DNA of 64,000 nucleotides from Neobacillus sp. PS3-34 (GCF_030915465.1 NZ_CP133267.1:4577001-4641000); one strand, 5' to 3'; counted from the first letter of the stretch, positions 19,712 to 29,576 are shown. Numbers and translations are program-made. The notes: generated by a model from the letters alone, not told the origin.

Positions 19712-21623
19712 TTATTCTATCCATGGGAACAGAGATATTCGTAACTTAGCACATCCATATGGTATTAATTCCACATTTTCTTCATCTCCTACACTTACTA
19801 TGGGGGATAAAGGAAGCTCTCCTGCCGAGTTATTTTCAAGTCCCCAAGATGGAGCAGAATAGGCTTTTGCAAAAATTCGCACTGGAGGATTATCATAACT
19901 AAATGCCTGCTTAGATTTAATTCCTGTTTCTTCTATTTTCAATTCTTTATTTAAATCTAATGCGAAATTCCATGGAGATTCTGGATATATCTCATAATAA
20001 GGGTAATCACTAATTCCTCTACCGAGCTTTTTCCAGTTTTCTTTAATTTTTAGCCCGAAAACCAAGGGTCCACGTTCTACAGTTACACTATTGTTATACC
20101 AACCTTTTTTTATAGAAACTGGCATTTCAAAGTTTATAGATACCTTGTCTTCATTAAAAAACTTTCTATCTAATACTGCCCAACCGTTATTATCTTTTAA
20201 ATCTGCAGGTTCATTGTTTACTAATATTTTGTATTGATTACACCATCCAGGAATCCTTAAATGGAACTTAAATTCCTTAGGTATATTGATTTTAAACATA
20301 AAATCCACTTTCCTATTAAATGGATATTCAGTTGTAGAGATAATGGTTATCTTCTCGCCATTTAACTCTACATGGGCATCTGCCGGCATATAGACGGCTG
20401 CATGAATACTATTTTCTCCAACCAGAAAGGCATTCTTTGTGAATTTTGGCCAGCCCTGGTGCATATTTGCTAAACAGCACCCAAAGTTAGGCTCAAACCC
20501 AAACAAATTAGAATCATCTTCATTGTTATACCAATTGCGTTTAGCATGAGTGACAAGTACTTGATTGGCTTGCTGATCATATTGATGTGCTTTAAAATCT
20601 TCACTAATCGTAGCCGGCAGGGCATTATATGCAACCCTTTCCAGTAAATCTGCAAAGTGAGAGTCCCCTGTTGCTTCAAGCAAGAGCTGCAGAGAAAACA
20701 TGTATTCAACAACTGAACAAAGCTCTGTACCCTGTGTGGGATTCGTTCCGCTTAAATGCTCATCCCCAGAAAAAATTCCTGCTGCTTGCCCGTGATATTT
20801 TGATAGGGATTGGATCCCTTCATAAATAGAGTCAAGATAGGATTTTTCACCTGTTTCTCTATATTTCATCAGAGGCTGTTTAATTGCCATGGCCACATTC
20901 ACGATATGGGTATGATGATATTTCATGACACTGTATAAGGAAGTCCTAGTTGTATTTTCCATTAATTTATCCCATTTATAATAAAAATCTGTTGGCTGTG
21001 TAAATGGGAAACTTTTAAATATTTGGCCCCATGCTAATGTTTGATCATTAATCTTTGTTAATAATTCCAGTAAAAATTCTTCCTTCGTTTTTTCATAGAG
21101 CCAAAGGATTGAATACGCGAAGTCTCCCCCGCGGCCTCCGCCCAGCCATTCATTTTGTACTCATTTAACTTTTCTAAGGAGAATTTAAAGTATTTCGTCA
21201 TAAAGGGTATTACCCTTGGGTCATTCGTTGACTCATAATAAGAAATAAACACTTTAAGCATGACAAATTTAGGCCAAAACAGCGTTTCATCAAAGTCTGT
21301 TTTTCGATAGGTTGGCGAAAATCTCCGTTATCTTTTTGGCTGTTTAAGCTCCAATTAATCCATTTCTTGGACTTTTCAATTGCCTGTTCGTCTTGCAAAA
21401 GATAGGATAGGGGGACCAGCCCATCTAACCAATATGGTGGTCTTTCCCAGCTATTATCCGTTCCGCCTATCCAGTCTGAATAAGAACCCACAGATCCCCA
21501 ATAATTATCCAGGTCCTTTGTTATTCCGTCCATTTGAAGCTGAAGCTGGTCAAGAATCCACCCTTTTGGTCTTATGGAGGAGTATTCTAACGTTTTAAGC
21601 TTATTCTCCGATAAATGATTCAT
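19712..21623 (-). pseudogene. GH127/DUF1680 family glycosidase B, frame-disrupted (two breaks)
   Basis: Three frames (21623 to about 21300, to about 21130, then to 19712) join into about 637 residues. The first break is in a run of five A at 21300-21304; the second is one base lost in the G/C-rich stretch at 21126-21137. Restored, the protein reads IEKTDFDETLFWPKFVMLK and then RGGDFAYSILWLYEKT. The GH127 catalytic elements are present: E-x-C in TQGTELCSVVEY and a CC pair in FGCCLANMHQGWPKF. It is clearly a distant paralogue of enzyme A rather than a recent copy. The start at 21623 has AGGAG ten bases upstream. The permease gene ends 18 bp upstream, so it is in the operon. Confidence 0.82.
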
Positions 21624-21641
21624 ATCTGTTTTACTCCTTTT

Positions 21642-22589
21642 CTATACACCCTTAGTTCCTGTTTTTGCAATGGATCCCATAAAGTGTTTTTGGAAGATAA
21701 CAAATAATAAAATGAGCGGCAGAGTGGATACAATAGCCGTTGCCATTTGAACAGAAGGAGTTGAAGTATATCTTCCTCCCATCATAACGGTCATCCCCTG
21801 AGAGATGAGATACATCGGCATTTTACTAATCAAAATTTTCGGCCATAAATATGATCCCCATGAACCCATAAATATTAAGATTCCTGCAGCAAGCATCGGC
21901 GCTTTCGATAGGGGCAGCACCATATTAAAGAAGACACCCATGCGGCTCATTCCATCTAAAATCGCCGCTTCCTCTACCTCTTTTGGAAAGGATAAGAAAA
22001 ATTGCCGCATCATAAAGGTGAAATAGGCAGAAAAGATGAAGGGTACAATCAAACCTGTATAACTATTCGTCCATCCAAAGAAATTAGCAATCATAATATA
22101 TTTTGGAATAAGAGTAATCTGCCCCGGTATCATCATGACTCCAAGAATAAGAGCAAACCACGTTTTTTTACCCGGGAATTCGATTCGTGCTAGTGCATAA
22201 CCTCCTAGAGCAGATACCAGCAGAGTTAATAGAGTGGTAACAATCGATACAAATGCTGTATTTAATAGCCAAGTAGTCAATTTGACGGATTCTTCATCAC
22301 TAAATCCAAAAATGATCTTTTTATAGGAATATAAGGTTAAATCTGAAAAACTCCAGCCCGATGAATAAACATCAAGTCCCTTCCGTAATGATGCAATGAC
22401 CGAGAAGATAAAGGGATATAACGTAAGAATGGCAAAGATTATTGCGATCAGGGTGAATATAATGGTGACCGTTTGATAAATGATTTTCGATTTTTTATGA
22501 GGGTTTATTTTAGGTTTATAGGATTTTTTCGTTAATTGCTGAACATTATTTAATTGGTCATTATCCACCTTGGTATTACTTAAATTCAT
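21642..22589 (-). CDS. Carbohydrate ABC transporter permease (MalG/UgpE type)
   Basis: 315 residues from the ATG at 22589 (AGGTG six bases upstream; the GTG at 22598 overlaps the ribosome site). Six membrane segments are expected for the family, and the EAA loop that contacts the ATPase is visible as EEAAILDGMSRMGVFFNMV. The cytoplasmic N-terminus is unusually long and basic. It forms the membrane channel with the permease encoded 18 bp upstream and the binding lipoprotein. The likely substrate is an oligosaccharide later cut by the GH127 and other enzymes of the operon. Confidence 0.92.
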   Translation of the reverse strand: MNLSNTKVDNDQLNNVQQLTKKSYKPKINPHKKSKIIYQTVTIIFTLIAIIFAILTLYPFIFSVIASLRKGLDVYSSGWSFSDLTLYSYKKIIFGFSDEESVKLTTWLLNTAFVSIVTTLLTLLVSALGGYALARIEFPGKKTWFALILGVMMIPGQITLIPKYIMIANFFGWTNSYTGLIVPFIFSAYFTFMMRQFFLSFPKEVEEAAILDGMSRMGVFFNMVLPLSKAPMLAAGILIFMGSWGSYLWPKILISKMPMYLISQGMTVMMGGRYTSTPSVQMATAIVSTLPLILLFVIFQKHFMGSIAKTGTKGV

Positions 22590-22607
22590 TTTTTTCACCT
22601 GCCTTTA

Positions 22608-23549
22608 TTAATAGGTCTGATCCTTAAATATTTTCCTTTGAATAAATGTAAAGGCCATGATAATGATAAGGAGCAAGAAGGAAATAGCCGCTGCCCGTCC
22701 CATTTTACTTTGTGTCCATCCTACATAATAAACATAGTAAACAACGGTCCAAAGGGAGCCATTCGATCCCCCGGTCGACGGTGCATCACCATATTCCGAT
22801 AGCATTTGAGCAATATCATATACCTGCAGGGCACCTATGAAACCAGTTGCCATCAGGAAGAAAGTCTTATTATTAAGAAGTGGAAAAGTAATATGTAAAA
22901 ACTGTTTAATTCTTGAAGCTCCATCTAATGATGCCGCTTCATAAACATCATTGGATATTTCTTGAAGCCCCGCCAGATAAATAAGCATGGAATAACCGGC
23001 ACCAGACCAAACTGACATAATGATAGCCAAGGGCATCGTAAACCTTGGATCTTCACGCCATTGAACCGAAGGAATGCCGAAATAGGATAAGAATTCAGTT
23101 ACAGGGGTAGCCGGTCTAAACATACCATCAAAAATAATGACTAATGCCGCAATGGCTGTAACAGTTGGAATATAATAAGCAATTCGGAACAAATTTTTTC
23201 CCTTTGCATTGTGTGCAATTAGTGCAAGTGTAAGTCCCACAAAGGTAGTTAAGATGACCGCACCAAGCGAATAGTACATGGTTTGATAAACAGCTTTCTG
23301 AAAAATAGGATTCTTCAGTGCCATTATGTAGTTGTCTATACCCACAAACTTTATTTTGCCGTTAAACGGATGCAAAATATCATGACGAAGCATATCATAA
23401 TTGGTAAAAGATACAAAAAAAGCGACTAAGATTGGCAAAATGGTCCAAAATATGAGATAGATAATCGATGGTGCCATAAAGATGTAGCCTATCGCATAAT
23501 CAGAACGTTCTAATTTTGTGAGTTTTCGTTTTTTCTTTTTTAATGACAT
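22608..23549 (-). CDS. Sugar ABC transporter permease (MalF/UgpA type)
   Basis: 313 residues from the ATG at 23549, preceded by GAGGTG at eight bases; a GTG at 23558 lies inside that site. A basic start is followed by about six membrane helices and the EAA motif YEAASLDGASRIKQFLHIT. It pairs with the downstream permease. It is separated from the binding-protein gene by a strong hairpin (23583-23625) that probably lowers permease expression relative to the lipoprotein. Confidence 0.92.
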   Translation of the reverse strand: MSLKKKKRKLTKLERSDYAIGYIFMAPSIIYLIFWTILPILVAFFVSFTNYDMLRHDILHPFNGKIKFVGIDNYIMALKNPIFQKAVYQTMYYSLGAVILTTFVGLTLALIAHNAKGKNLFRIAYYIPTVTAIAALVIIFDGMFRPATPVTEFLSYFGIPSVQWREDPRFTMPLAIIMSVWSGAGYSMLIYLAGLQEISNDVYEAASLDGASRIKQFLHITFPLLNNKTFFLMATGFIGALQVYDIAQMLSEYGDAPSTGGSNGSLWTVVYYVYYVGWTQSKMGRAAAISFLLLIIIMAFTFIQRKIFKDQTY

Positions 23550-23582
23550 GTACTTCACCTCTTTCTAGCTAAAGCTTATTTT

Positions 23583-23625
23583 AAATCCATAAAGGAGACT
23601 AAAAATTAGCCTCCTTTATGGATTT
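23583..23625 (-). other. Intercistronic stem-loop between binding protein and permease genes
   Basis: Near-perfect arms AAATCCATAAAGGAG and CTCCTTTATGGATTT enclose a small loop, with no clear T run. Such hairpins after binding-protein genes usually protect the upstream mRNA and cause partial termination, giving an excess of binding protein. Confidence 0.7.
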
Positions 23626-23639
23626 ATTTAAGAATTAAA

Positions 23640-25079
23640 TTATTTTACCGCAGCTTTAGGATTATCCAGCTTTATATCATTCTCTTGAAGCTGAGTATTC
23701 AATGACTTTTGACCTTCTTCCAGTTTTGCAATGACTTGCTTGCGAACTGCTTCCATGTCAAGTGCACCAGGCTTAGCAGCTTCATTGTATGCTAGAGTTA
23801 ATGCGTCTTGAACTGGTGTATACATATCAACGCCGCTTACATGGTAGTCTGATGATGTAATCACACCGTTGTTAGCTGTCCAAACAAATGCATCTCGTTC
23901 TTCTGGTTTTTCAAACCATGATTTCGCATATTTTTCAGCCCATTCCTTACGAGCAGGTATTCCAAGTCCACCTACTTCTGGACCTCGGGCACCCATCCAT
24001 GCATCTGTTGTCGTCATGTACTTAATAAAATTAGCTGCAGCATCTGCTTTCCAACCATCTAAATTTTTATTCATCACTACGCCTTGGTTGTACATTTCTG
24101 CATGTGGTTTACCATCATCACCTAAAGGAACTACTAATGAGCCATAATCAACCTTTTGCGGTACTCTTGCTTCCCCAATCCCTTTATCCTTCCGGTAGAA
24201 GGTGGTTGGAGTCCAGTCGCCAGTAGGATAGAGTGCTACGTTAGCAGCTGAACTAAATGCAATCGTTACCTTTCCAGGCAGGACATCAGCAGCGTTTGTA
24301 ACCCAGCCTTTATCGGCATAGTCTGCAATTTTCATAATCGCGTCAACATATTCCTTTTGAGCAATATTGTTTGTTTTATTAAGTGATTCTCCACCATAGC
24401 TCCAGAACAGCCACCACCAATACATAAGGGAGGCTGATCCAACTGTATAATATGGATATTCTTTTCCATCCTCATACTTTACAGTCTTCCCTTTGTAGGT
24501 ATCATGAATTTTTTGCATAGCACTTTCAAAATCAGCAAGGGTCCATCTGGTGGAGCTGTCTACATTAACCCCGGCATTCTTTAACATTTCCTTATTATAT
24601 AAAAAGTCGACAACTGAGAATGAGTTTGGAACTGCATAGTAATTATTATCAAATTTCCATACTTTTATTGTCGATGGTATGAATTGATTCCAGAAATCTT
24701 TTTTATAATATGGACTTAATGGTTGAATGACAGCGTCTCGCCAGGAAGAAGCCAAGCCTAAGTCTAAATGGAATACATCAGGACCCCCGCCTGCTGCTAC
24801 CTGGGTCTTTAAAGTGTCTTCCCAACCTGCATCAGAAATATATTGACCGTCGATGGTTACATTGATTCCTGTTTTCTTTTTATACTCTTCAGAGAATTTT
24901 GCAAATAGTTTCTCCTGTTCAGGAATCAAATCCCAATATTGATAGGTTAATTTAATTTCTTTTGGTTTTTTTCCTTTTGAATCCGCTTTTCCACTTGTAT
25001 TGTTAGAACAGCCGAACAAACCAACTACTAATAGAATACTCATCATTAAAATAGCAATTCGTTTTACTACTTTATTCAT
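23640..25079 (-). CDS. Extracellular solute-binding lipoprotein (family 1, sugar)
   Basis: 479 residues from the ATG at 25079 with GGGGG seven bases upstream. A basic, hydrophobic leader ends in the lipobox LFGC, so the mature protein is lipid-anchored outside the membrane. The body has the family 1 sugar-binding layout (QVAAGGGPDVFHLD; many aromatic residues such as MYWWWLFWSYGGE that may stack on sugar rings). It is the first gene of the long minus-strand operon and captures the oligosaccharide for the two permeases. The 5' region carries a promoter, a LacI-type site and a cre-like site. Confidence 0.93.
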   Translation of the reverse strand: MNKVVKRIAILMMSILLVVGLFGCSNNTSGKADSKGKKPKEIKLTYQYWDLIPEQEKLFAKFSEEYKKKTGINVTIDGQYISDAGWEDTLKTQVAAGGGPDVFHLDLGLASSWRDAVIQPLSPYYKKDFWNQFIPSTIKVWKFDNNYYAVPNSFSVVDFLYNKEMLKNAGVNVDSSTRWTLADFESAMQKIHDTYKGKTVKYEDGKEYPYYTVGSASLMYWWWLFWSYGGESLNKTNNIAQKEYVDAIMKIADYADKGWVTNAADVLPGKVTIAFSSAANVALYPTGDWTPTTFYRKDKGIGEARVPQKVDYGSLVVPLGDDGKPHAEMYNQGVVMNKNLDGWKADAAANFIKYMTTTDAWMGARGPEVGGLGIPARKEWAEKYAKSWFEKPEERDAFVWTANNGVITSSDYHVSGVDMYTPVQDALTLAYNEAAKPGALDMEAVRKQVIAKLEEGQKSLNTQLQENDIKLDNPKAAVK

Positions 25080-25190
25080 CACTTAACCCCCTGCACCTGA
25101 GTCAATATTTTGGATAGAAAAAGTGATCTCCTTAGCTGACTGACGTGCTCGATAAACTAGTTCTTGTGATGTTCGGTATCTAATTGATTA

Positions 25191-25204
25191 TGAATGCGCT
25201 TGCA
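25191..25204. promoter_or_regulatory. Candidate cre (CcpA) site in the operon leader
   Basis: TGAATGCGCTTGCA matches the consensus TGWAANCGNTNWCA at 12 of 14 positions. On the minus strand it sits between a weak -35 (TTGAAT) and -10-like TAATCA, 112 bp before the binding-protein start. It would allow catabolite repression of the sugar operon. Confidence 0.4.
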
Positions 25205-25438
25205 ATTATTCAAATTATGAAAAATTTAATAAAAGGAAAGCTTTACAGAATCATAATCCAGATACTTAACTAGATGTGCTTCTTTTTTTCTTAAGATGAC
25301 ATGGAAATCATACTATACGGACAATAACTGTTATTAACACCACCCTTCTTATTTTCAATAATTTTTATTGATCTTTGACAAATACTAAGCTTTTAAAATA
25401 AACTCCATTTTCACTTGGGAATAGTTTATAAAGCTTAT

Positions 25439-25452
25439 AGCAAACGTTTTCT
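25439..25452. promoter_or_regulatory. LacI-type operator at the transport operon promoter
   Basis: AGCAAACGTTTTCT differs at one base from the perfect palindrome AGAAAACGTTTTCT upstream of galK. It lies just downstream of the -10 of the minus-strand promoter at 25463-25491, where a bound repressor would block transcription. Confidence 0.6.
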
Positions 25453-25462
25453 CTTTAAAGTT

Positions 25463-25491
25463 AGATTAATACTATTCTCGTCTTGTGTCAA
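25463..25491 (-). promoter_or_regulatory. Promoter of the long carbohydrate operon
   Basis: On the minus strand a perfect -35 TTGACA is followed after 17 bp by TAATCT, a weak -10. Transcripts would have a leader of about 370 nt before the binding-protein gene. Apart from the listed sites I see no gene in the 669-bp gap 25080-25748. Confidence 0.5.
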
Positions 25492-25748
25492 GATGAATTG
25501 ACGGAAAAATTGAATTCTTTAGAAAATTTACATTTGAATAAAAGACCTTTAAATTATTTAATATTCTAAAAATATATATCTTTAAATTGGGCTATGATAT
25601 AGTATTTGGTAAAGGTATTACATTTTTAGATTTTACATAAACATAAAAACTTGATAAAAGGATAAAAAACTCCCACTACATCTGTCATTTGTGTTAGTTC
25701 TGCTACTCTTTTGAAAATCATAAATATAATATTTGAGGTATGATGTGA

Positions 25749-26309
25749 ATGAATAAAATAAATGATCTTGATCGTTTTATAACTGCTAAAGTTTCTAAAA
25801 GAATCATTGCTTATATGATTGATACCTTACTTATTTATTTACTTGTCTTTTTCTTTAGAAAAGCATTTCTATATAATGTGGCAGCTTTAGATGTAGAAAT
25901 GCAAATTAAAAATAGTATTATTAATGGAATATTATTTTCCTTTTATTCGATAATTTTTTCTAACTTTATTTTCAAGGGTCAAACGATCGGAAAAAAAATA
26001 ATGAAAATACATATGATCTGCTCTAACGATGAAAGACTTGACCTTATGTCTCTACTTAATCGTGAGATACTCGGAAAAGTATTTATAGAAAAAATAAACC
26101 TATGGATATTATTAATTCTGTTGCCTACTGGCCTCTTAGATAATCTACTAATAAATATTAATAAAAGCCCTATGTATTTTATTCTCTGGTATCTCATTAG
26201 TCTGCCATGGGTTATGTTTCTTTCTTTTACTATGCTAGTTAATAGTACGAAACATTTAAGTCTCCATGATCTCGTTTCTAAAACAAAAGTTGTTGAAAAA
26301 GAACATTAA
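25749..26309 (+). CDS. RDD family membrane protein
   Basis: 186 residues. The N-terminal KVSKRIIAYMIDTLLIYLL has the Arg-Asp spacing of the RDD family, and GQTIGKKIMKIHMI and HDLVSKTKVV are the other conserved pieces (usually GKxxxxI and DxxxxTxVV). About four membrane helices are predicted by hydrophobicity. Function is unknown; some RDD proteins act in ion exchange or stress. It is transcribed alone on the plus strand between the two sugar gene groups and is followed by a terminator. Confidence 0.85.
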   Translation: MNKINDLDRFITAKVSKRIIAYMIDTLLIYLLVFFFRKAFLYNVAALDVEMQIKNSIINGILFSFYSIIFSNFIFKGQTIGKKIMKIHMICSNDERLDLMSLLNREILGKVFIEKINLWILLILLPTGLLDNLLININKSPMYFILWYLISLPWVMFLSFTMLVNSTKHLSLHDLVSKTKVVEKEH

Positions 26310-26316
26310 ATTAATG

Positions 26317-26354
26317 AAAGCAAGGTACACCCATAGTGTGTACCTTGCTTTTTA
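26317..26354 (+). terminator. Terminator after the RDD gene
   Basis: Arms AAAGCAAGGTACAC and GTGTACCTTGCTTT with a 7-nt loop, then TTATT. It may also serve the convergent galK transcript. Confidence 0.9.
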
Positions 26355-26555
26355 TTACAATATTTAAATATCTTCACATTCCCTATCTTATCTTATAAAA
26401 TTGAAAAAATTTATTCGGTATATTAACCAGAATGTTCTGAATATTTTAGTCGTACTTAACAAGTCATATCGAACATTTTCTATCGTATTTTCTATTCTCC
26501 CTATATTACCTTCTCATTCAAACATTTAAATTTTCATCATCCCAACAGTTTACTT

Positions 26556-27725
26556 TTATGATGTTAATTTACTTGCACCATCAACGATTTTAGCAACATA
26601 AAAGCTAGGTTTATATCCTATTTTTTCTTTATATTCTTTTTCGACAACATGTATAAAATTTTCGATGCAATCATCATCAACTATACTTAAAGTGCAACCA
26701 CCAAAACCTGCTCCAGTCATTCTTGAACCTATTACTCCGTTTTTGCTCCAGGCAAGCTCAACTAATGTATCAAGTTCAACTCCAGTAACTTCATAATCAT
26801 CTCTAAGGGAGATATGTGACTCATTCATAAGTCTTCCAAACTTATCAACTTCACCATTCTTAAGTGCCTTTATAGCTTTTAAGGTTCTTCTATTTTCATA
26901 TACTGCATGTTTTACACGTTTTCTATTGATCACATCCGTAATATGATCTTTTATATATTCATAGGTTTCTTCATTTAGTTCCCCAAGGGATTTGACATCA
27001 ATATATCTTTTTATATTTTCTAATCCGTCTTCACACTGTCTTCTTCTTTCATTATATTTAGAATCAGAAAGTCCTCTTCGTTTATTTGTATTAGCAATAA
27101 CGATAGAGGCTTTATCTAGTTTAATTTCTGCATACTCAAAGTTAAGTGTAGTTGTATCAAGCAGAACTGCGTGATTTTTCTTCCCCATTCCAATAATGAA
27201 TTGATCCATTATTCCACAATTAACTCCGATATAGTTATTTTCTGTCGCTTGGGAAAGCTTTATCATATCCAGCATATCGATATTCAAGTTATATAGATCT
27301 TTAAGAAGAACAGCTGTAACCATTTCTATGGATGCTGAAGATGATAATCCTGCACCATTAGGGAGATCGCCATAAAACAATACTTCAAAACCACTATCAA
27401 ATTTGTGACCAGCTTTTTTTAAGGTCCAAATAATTCCCTTTGGATAATTAGCCCAATCATGTTTTTTATCATAATCTAGTTCATCTAAGCTAACTTCAAC
27501 AACACCGAAGTCATGAAAGTTTTTCGAATACAATTTTATTATGTTGTCATTTGTTTTTCTTGCTGCTGCATAAGTTCCAAGGCTTATTGCGCATGGGAAC
27601 ACATGACCTCCGTTATAATCTGTATGCTCTCCAATGAGGTTAACGCGTCCTGGTGCGAAGTAAAATTCTACATTCTCTGAGTTTTCAAAGACCTCTTCAA
27701 AATCCTTTTTCAATTTTTCTCTCAT
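26556..27725 (-). CDS. galK: Galactokinase
   Basis: 389 residues, start at 27725 with TAGGAG upstream. It phosphorylates galactose to galactose-1-phosphate with ATP. Signatures are the galactokinase motif GRVNLIGEHTDYNGG (residues 27-41), the GHMP kinase ATP loop GAGLSSSAS near 130, and GSRMTGAGFGGCT near the C-terminus. It is preceded by a lacI-type gene and by two palindromic operators. Its product would feed GalT (7297-8817), which is placed in the neighbouring transport operon. Confidence 0.95.
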   Translation of the reverse strand: MREKLKKDFEEVFENSENVEFYFAPGRVNLIGEHTDYNGGHVFPCAISLGTYAAARKTNDNIIKLYSKNFHDFGVVEVSLDELDYDKKHDWANYPKGIIWTLKKAGHKFDSGFEVLFYGDLPNGAGLSSSASIEMVTAVLLKDLYNLNIDMLDMIKLSQATENNYIGVNCGIMDQFIIGMGKKNHAVLLDTTTLNFEYAEIKLDKASIVIANTNKRRGLSDSKYNERRRQCEDGLENIKRYIDVKSLGELNEETYEYIKDHITDVINRKRVKHAVYENRRTLKAIKALKNGEVDKFGRLMNESHISLRDDYEVTGVELDTLVELAWSKNGVIGSRMTGAGFGGCTLSIVDDDCIENFIHVVEKEYKEKIGYKPSFYVAKIVDGASKLTS

Positions 27726-27771
27726 AAAATAGCACTCCTATAACGAATGTATAATAAAATTCCACCATTAT

Positions 27772-27785
27772 AGAAAACGTTTTCT
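27772..27785. promoter_or_regulatory. LacI-type operator O1 upstream of galK
   Basis: Perfect 14-bp palindrome AGAAAACGTTTTCT, 47 bp before the galK start codon. The central CG is typical of LacI-family operators. Confidence 0.75.
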
Positions 27786-27806
27786 TTTTAAAAAAGACAA
27801 TTGATT

Positions 27807-27822
27807 TAGAAAGCGTTTTCTA
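27807..27822. promoter_or_regulatory. LacI-type operator O2 upstream of galK
   Basis: TAGAAAGCGTTTTCTA is palindromic except for one position beside the centre. It is 35 bp from O1 centre to centre. It also resembles a cre site, so CcpA binding is an alternative. Confidence 0.6.
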
Positions 27823-27880
27823 TTTCTACTTTAACCCTTTCAAAATCAATTGTCTATATAAATATGTTTGTTTGAAATCA

Positions 27881-28921
27881 TTATATATTTTTTGCCTTTC
27901 CACAGCTTTCCCTGATTACTAAGCTTGTGTCTAAGACTATTTTTATTTTGTAGGAGTCTTCATCTTCTATCAGATTTAACATTTTTTCTGCTGCTTTTCT
28001 ACCAACTGACTCCATTTTCAAATCAACTGTTGTAATCTTTGGATAGGCAATTTGTGATAAAAGGGTATTATCAAAACCGATAACAGAAATATCCTCAGGT
28101 ACCTTTAATCCAACATTTCTACAGGCACCTATTACACCGATAGCCATAAGGTCATTGCATGCAAAAATAGCTGTTGGCCTTCGTTCAGATAAAAGAAGCT
28201 TCTCTATCTTCTCCTCTGTTTCAGTGGTACCTTCTATAACGTTGCCATGACGTACTCTTACGATTTCTTTATATTTAAATTTGTAATTATCTAAAATATT
28301 TAAATAGATTTTCTCCTTCAAATCATAGGAAAAGCTGCTTTCCCCTCTAAGAAAAGTAATTTTTTCATGCCCTAGCTTAATAAGATATTCAAAAGCTTCT
28401 AAAGTTCCGATTTCTTCATTATAACTTATAAAATTCAAATCATTTCTAGATGAATTTGCATTTACAATTATTATAGGCAGTTCAGATGATGCTTCAATAT
28501 AAAATCCATTATCCAAATTTTCCGGAGCTGGATCTATTACAATTATCCCATCTACCTGCATTGATATCATTTTATCAGTTAATTCTCTTTCCAGTTGTCC
28601 ATTACCCGATGTATTGTTTAAAAATATTGTATATCCTTTACTTCTTGTTACCTTTTCTATGGCTTCAACAATCGTTGGAAAGAAAAGATTTGTTAAACCA
28701 GGGACAATTACTCCTATAACAGATGTTTTCTTCATAATAAGGCCTCGAGCAATTATATTGGGCTTGTAGTTAAGCTTTTCAATAGCTCTTTCAACTCTTT
28801 CTCTAGTATCTTTTTTAACAGGATAATTGTTATTCATTACCCTAGATACAGTAGTGATTGATACCCCCGCTTCAGAAGCTACATCGTTTATAGTTGCAAT
28901 TCCTGTATCATTCTTTAACAC
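27881..28921 (-). CDS. LacI family transcriptional regulator (galactose locus)
   Basis: 346 residues from the GTG at 28921, which has GGAGG eight bases upstream; the GTG at 28930 overlaps that site. The N-terminal helix-turn-helix ATINDVASEAGVSITTVSRV and hinge are typical LacI, followed by a periplasmic-binding-like sugar sensor (IGVIVPGLTNLFFP, AIFACNDLMAIGVI, VPEDISVIGFDNT). It stands directly upstream of galK, whose promoter region has two CG-centred palindromes, and is the best candidate to bind them and the matching site at 25439-25452. Confidence 0.92.
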   Translation of the reverse strand: MLKNDTGIATINDVASEAGVSITTVSRVMNNNYPVKKDTRERVERAIEKLNYKPNIIARGLIMKKTSVIGVIVPGLTNLFFPTIVEAIEKVTRSKGYTIFLNNTSGNGQLERELTDKMISMQVDGIIVIDPAPENLDNGFYIEASSELPIIIVNANSSRNDLNFISYNEEIGTLEAFEYLIKLGHEKITFLRGESSFSYDLKEKIYLNILDNYKFKYKEIVRVRHGNVIEGTTETEEKIEKLLLSERRPTAIFACNDLMAIGVIGACRNVGLKVPEDISVIGFDNTLLSQIAYPKITTVDLKMESVGRKAAEKMLNLIEDEDSYKIKIVLDTSLVIRESCGKAKNI

Positions 28922-29060
28922 CAATTTCACCTCCAGGCACGAAGACTAATTATTATAAGTATCTAAAATTATCTTATTAGACATTAGAAAAGGATTTCCA
29001 TTTTATAGTATAATAAATTTCTAAATAATACAACAGGTTCAAAATTTTTCTGGTGTAAGG

Positions 29061-29456
29061 TTAAAAAATAACTCCGCTATGCAAAATGATATTTGCATAT
29101 GGAGTGGCTTCACCTGTCCGAATAACCGCTTTAGCCGCTTTTGTTACATTTTTAAATTCTTCATGCGATACGAACTCCAGCATTTCGAGCGGCATTAATT
29201 CCTCTATTTCTTTAAGAATCTCAGAATTATGCTGTTTTATCTCCATTGCTAACGTGGCTTTTTCAGCAATAAAGTCATTTAATACAATCCTTAAAACATC
29301 AGAAAAGGATGGTTTTCCTATTGTTAAAGCCAGGTCAATCCGTTTTATTCCATCAGGGATGGGCAGTCCGCAATCCGCAATGACAATGTAATCCGTATGT
29401 CCCATTTTTGCCATGACGCTGGCGATTTCACTGTTTAGAATCCCATTCTTTTTCAT
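29061..29456 (-). CDS. rbsD: D-ribose pyranase
   Basis: 131 residues. RbsD converts beta-D-ribopyranose to the furanose form before phosphorylation. [20 protein letters not shown] carries the catalytic His, and the C-terminal [17 protein letters not shown] is the conserved substrate-binding end. The start has GAGGAGG upstream. It follows rbsK by 120 bp and ends the lacI-GH2-GH172 operon. No rbsACB transporter genes are in the window, so the sugar is probably released inside the cell from a glycan rather than imported as free ribose. Confidence 0.95.
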   Translation of the reverse strand: MKKNGILNSEIASVMAKMGHTDYIVIADCGLPIPDGIKRIDLALTIGKPSFSDVLRIVLNDFIAEKATLAMEIKQHNSEILKEIEELMPLEMLEFVSHEEFKNVTKAAKAVIRTGEATPYANIILHSGVIF

Positions 29457-29576
29457 AATGCCTCCTCTAAAAAATAAGTATTATTCCATTCTCTCGCTAA
29501 ATAGAAAGACTTTTTTATGATATGTAACGGATCCCCTTTTTATTTTTGTAATCTTTTAAATATTAAGATATTATAC

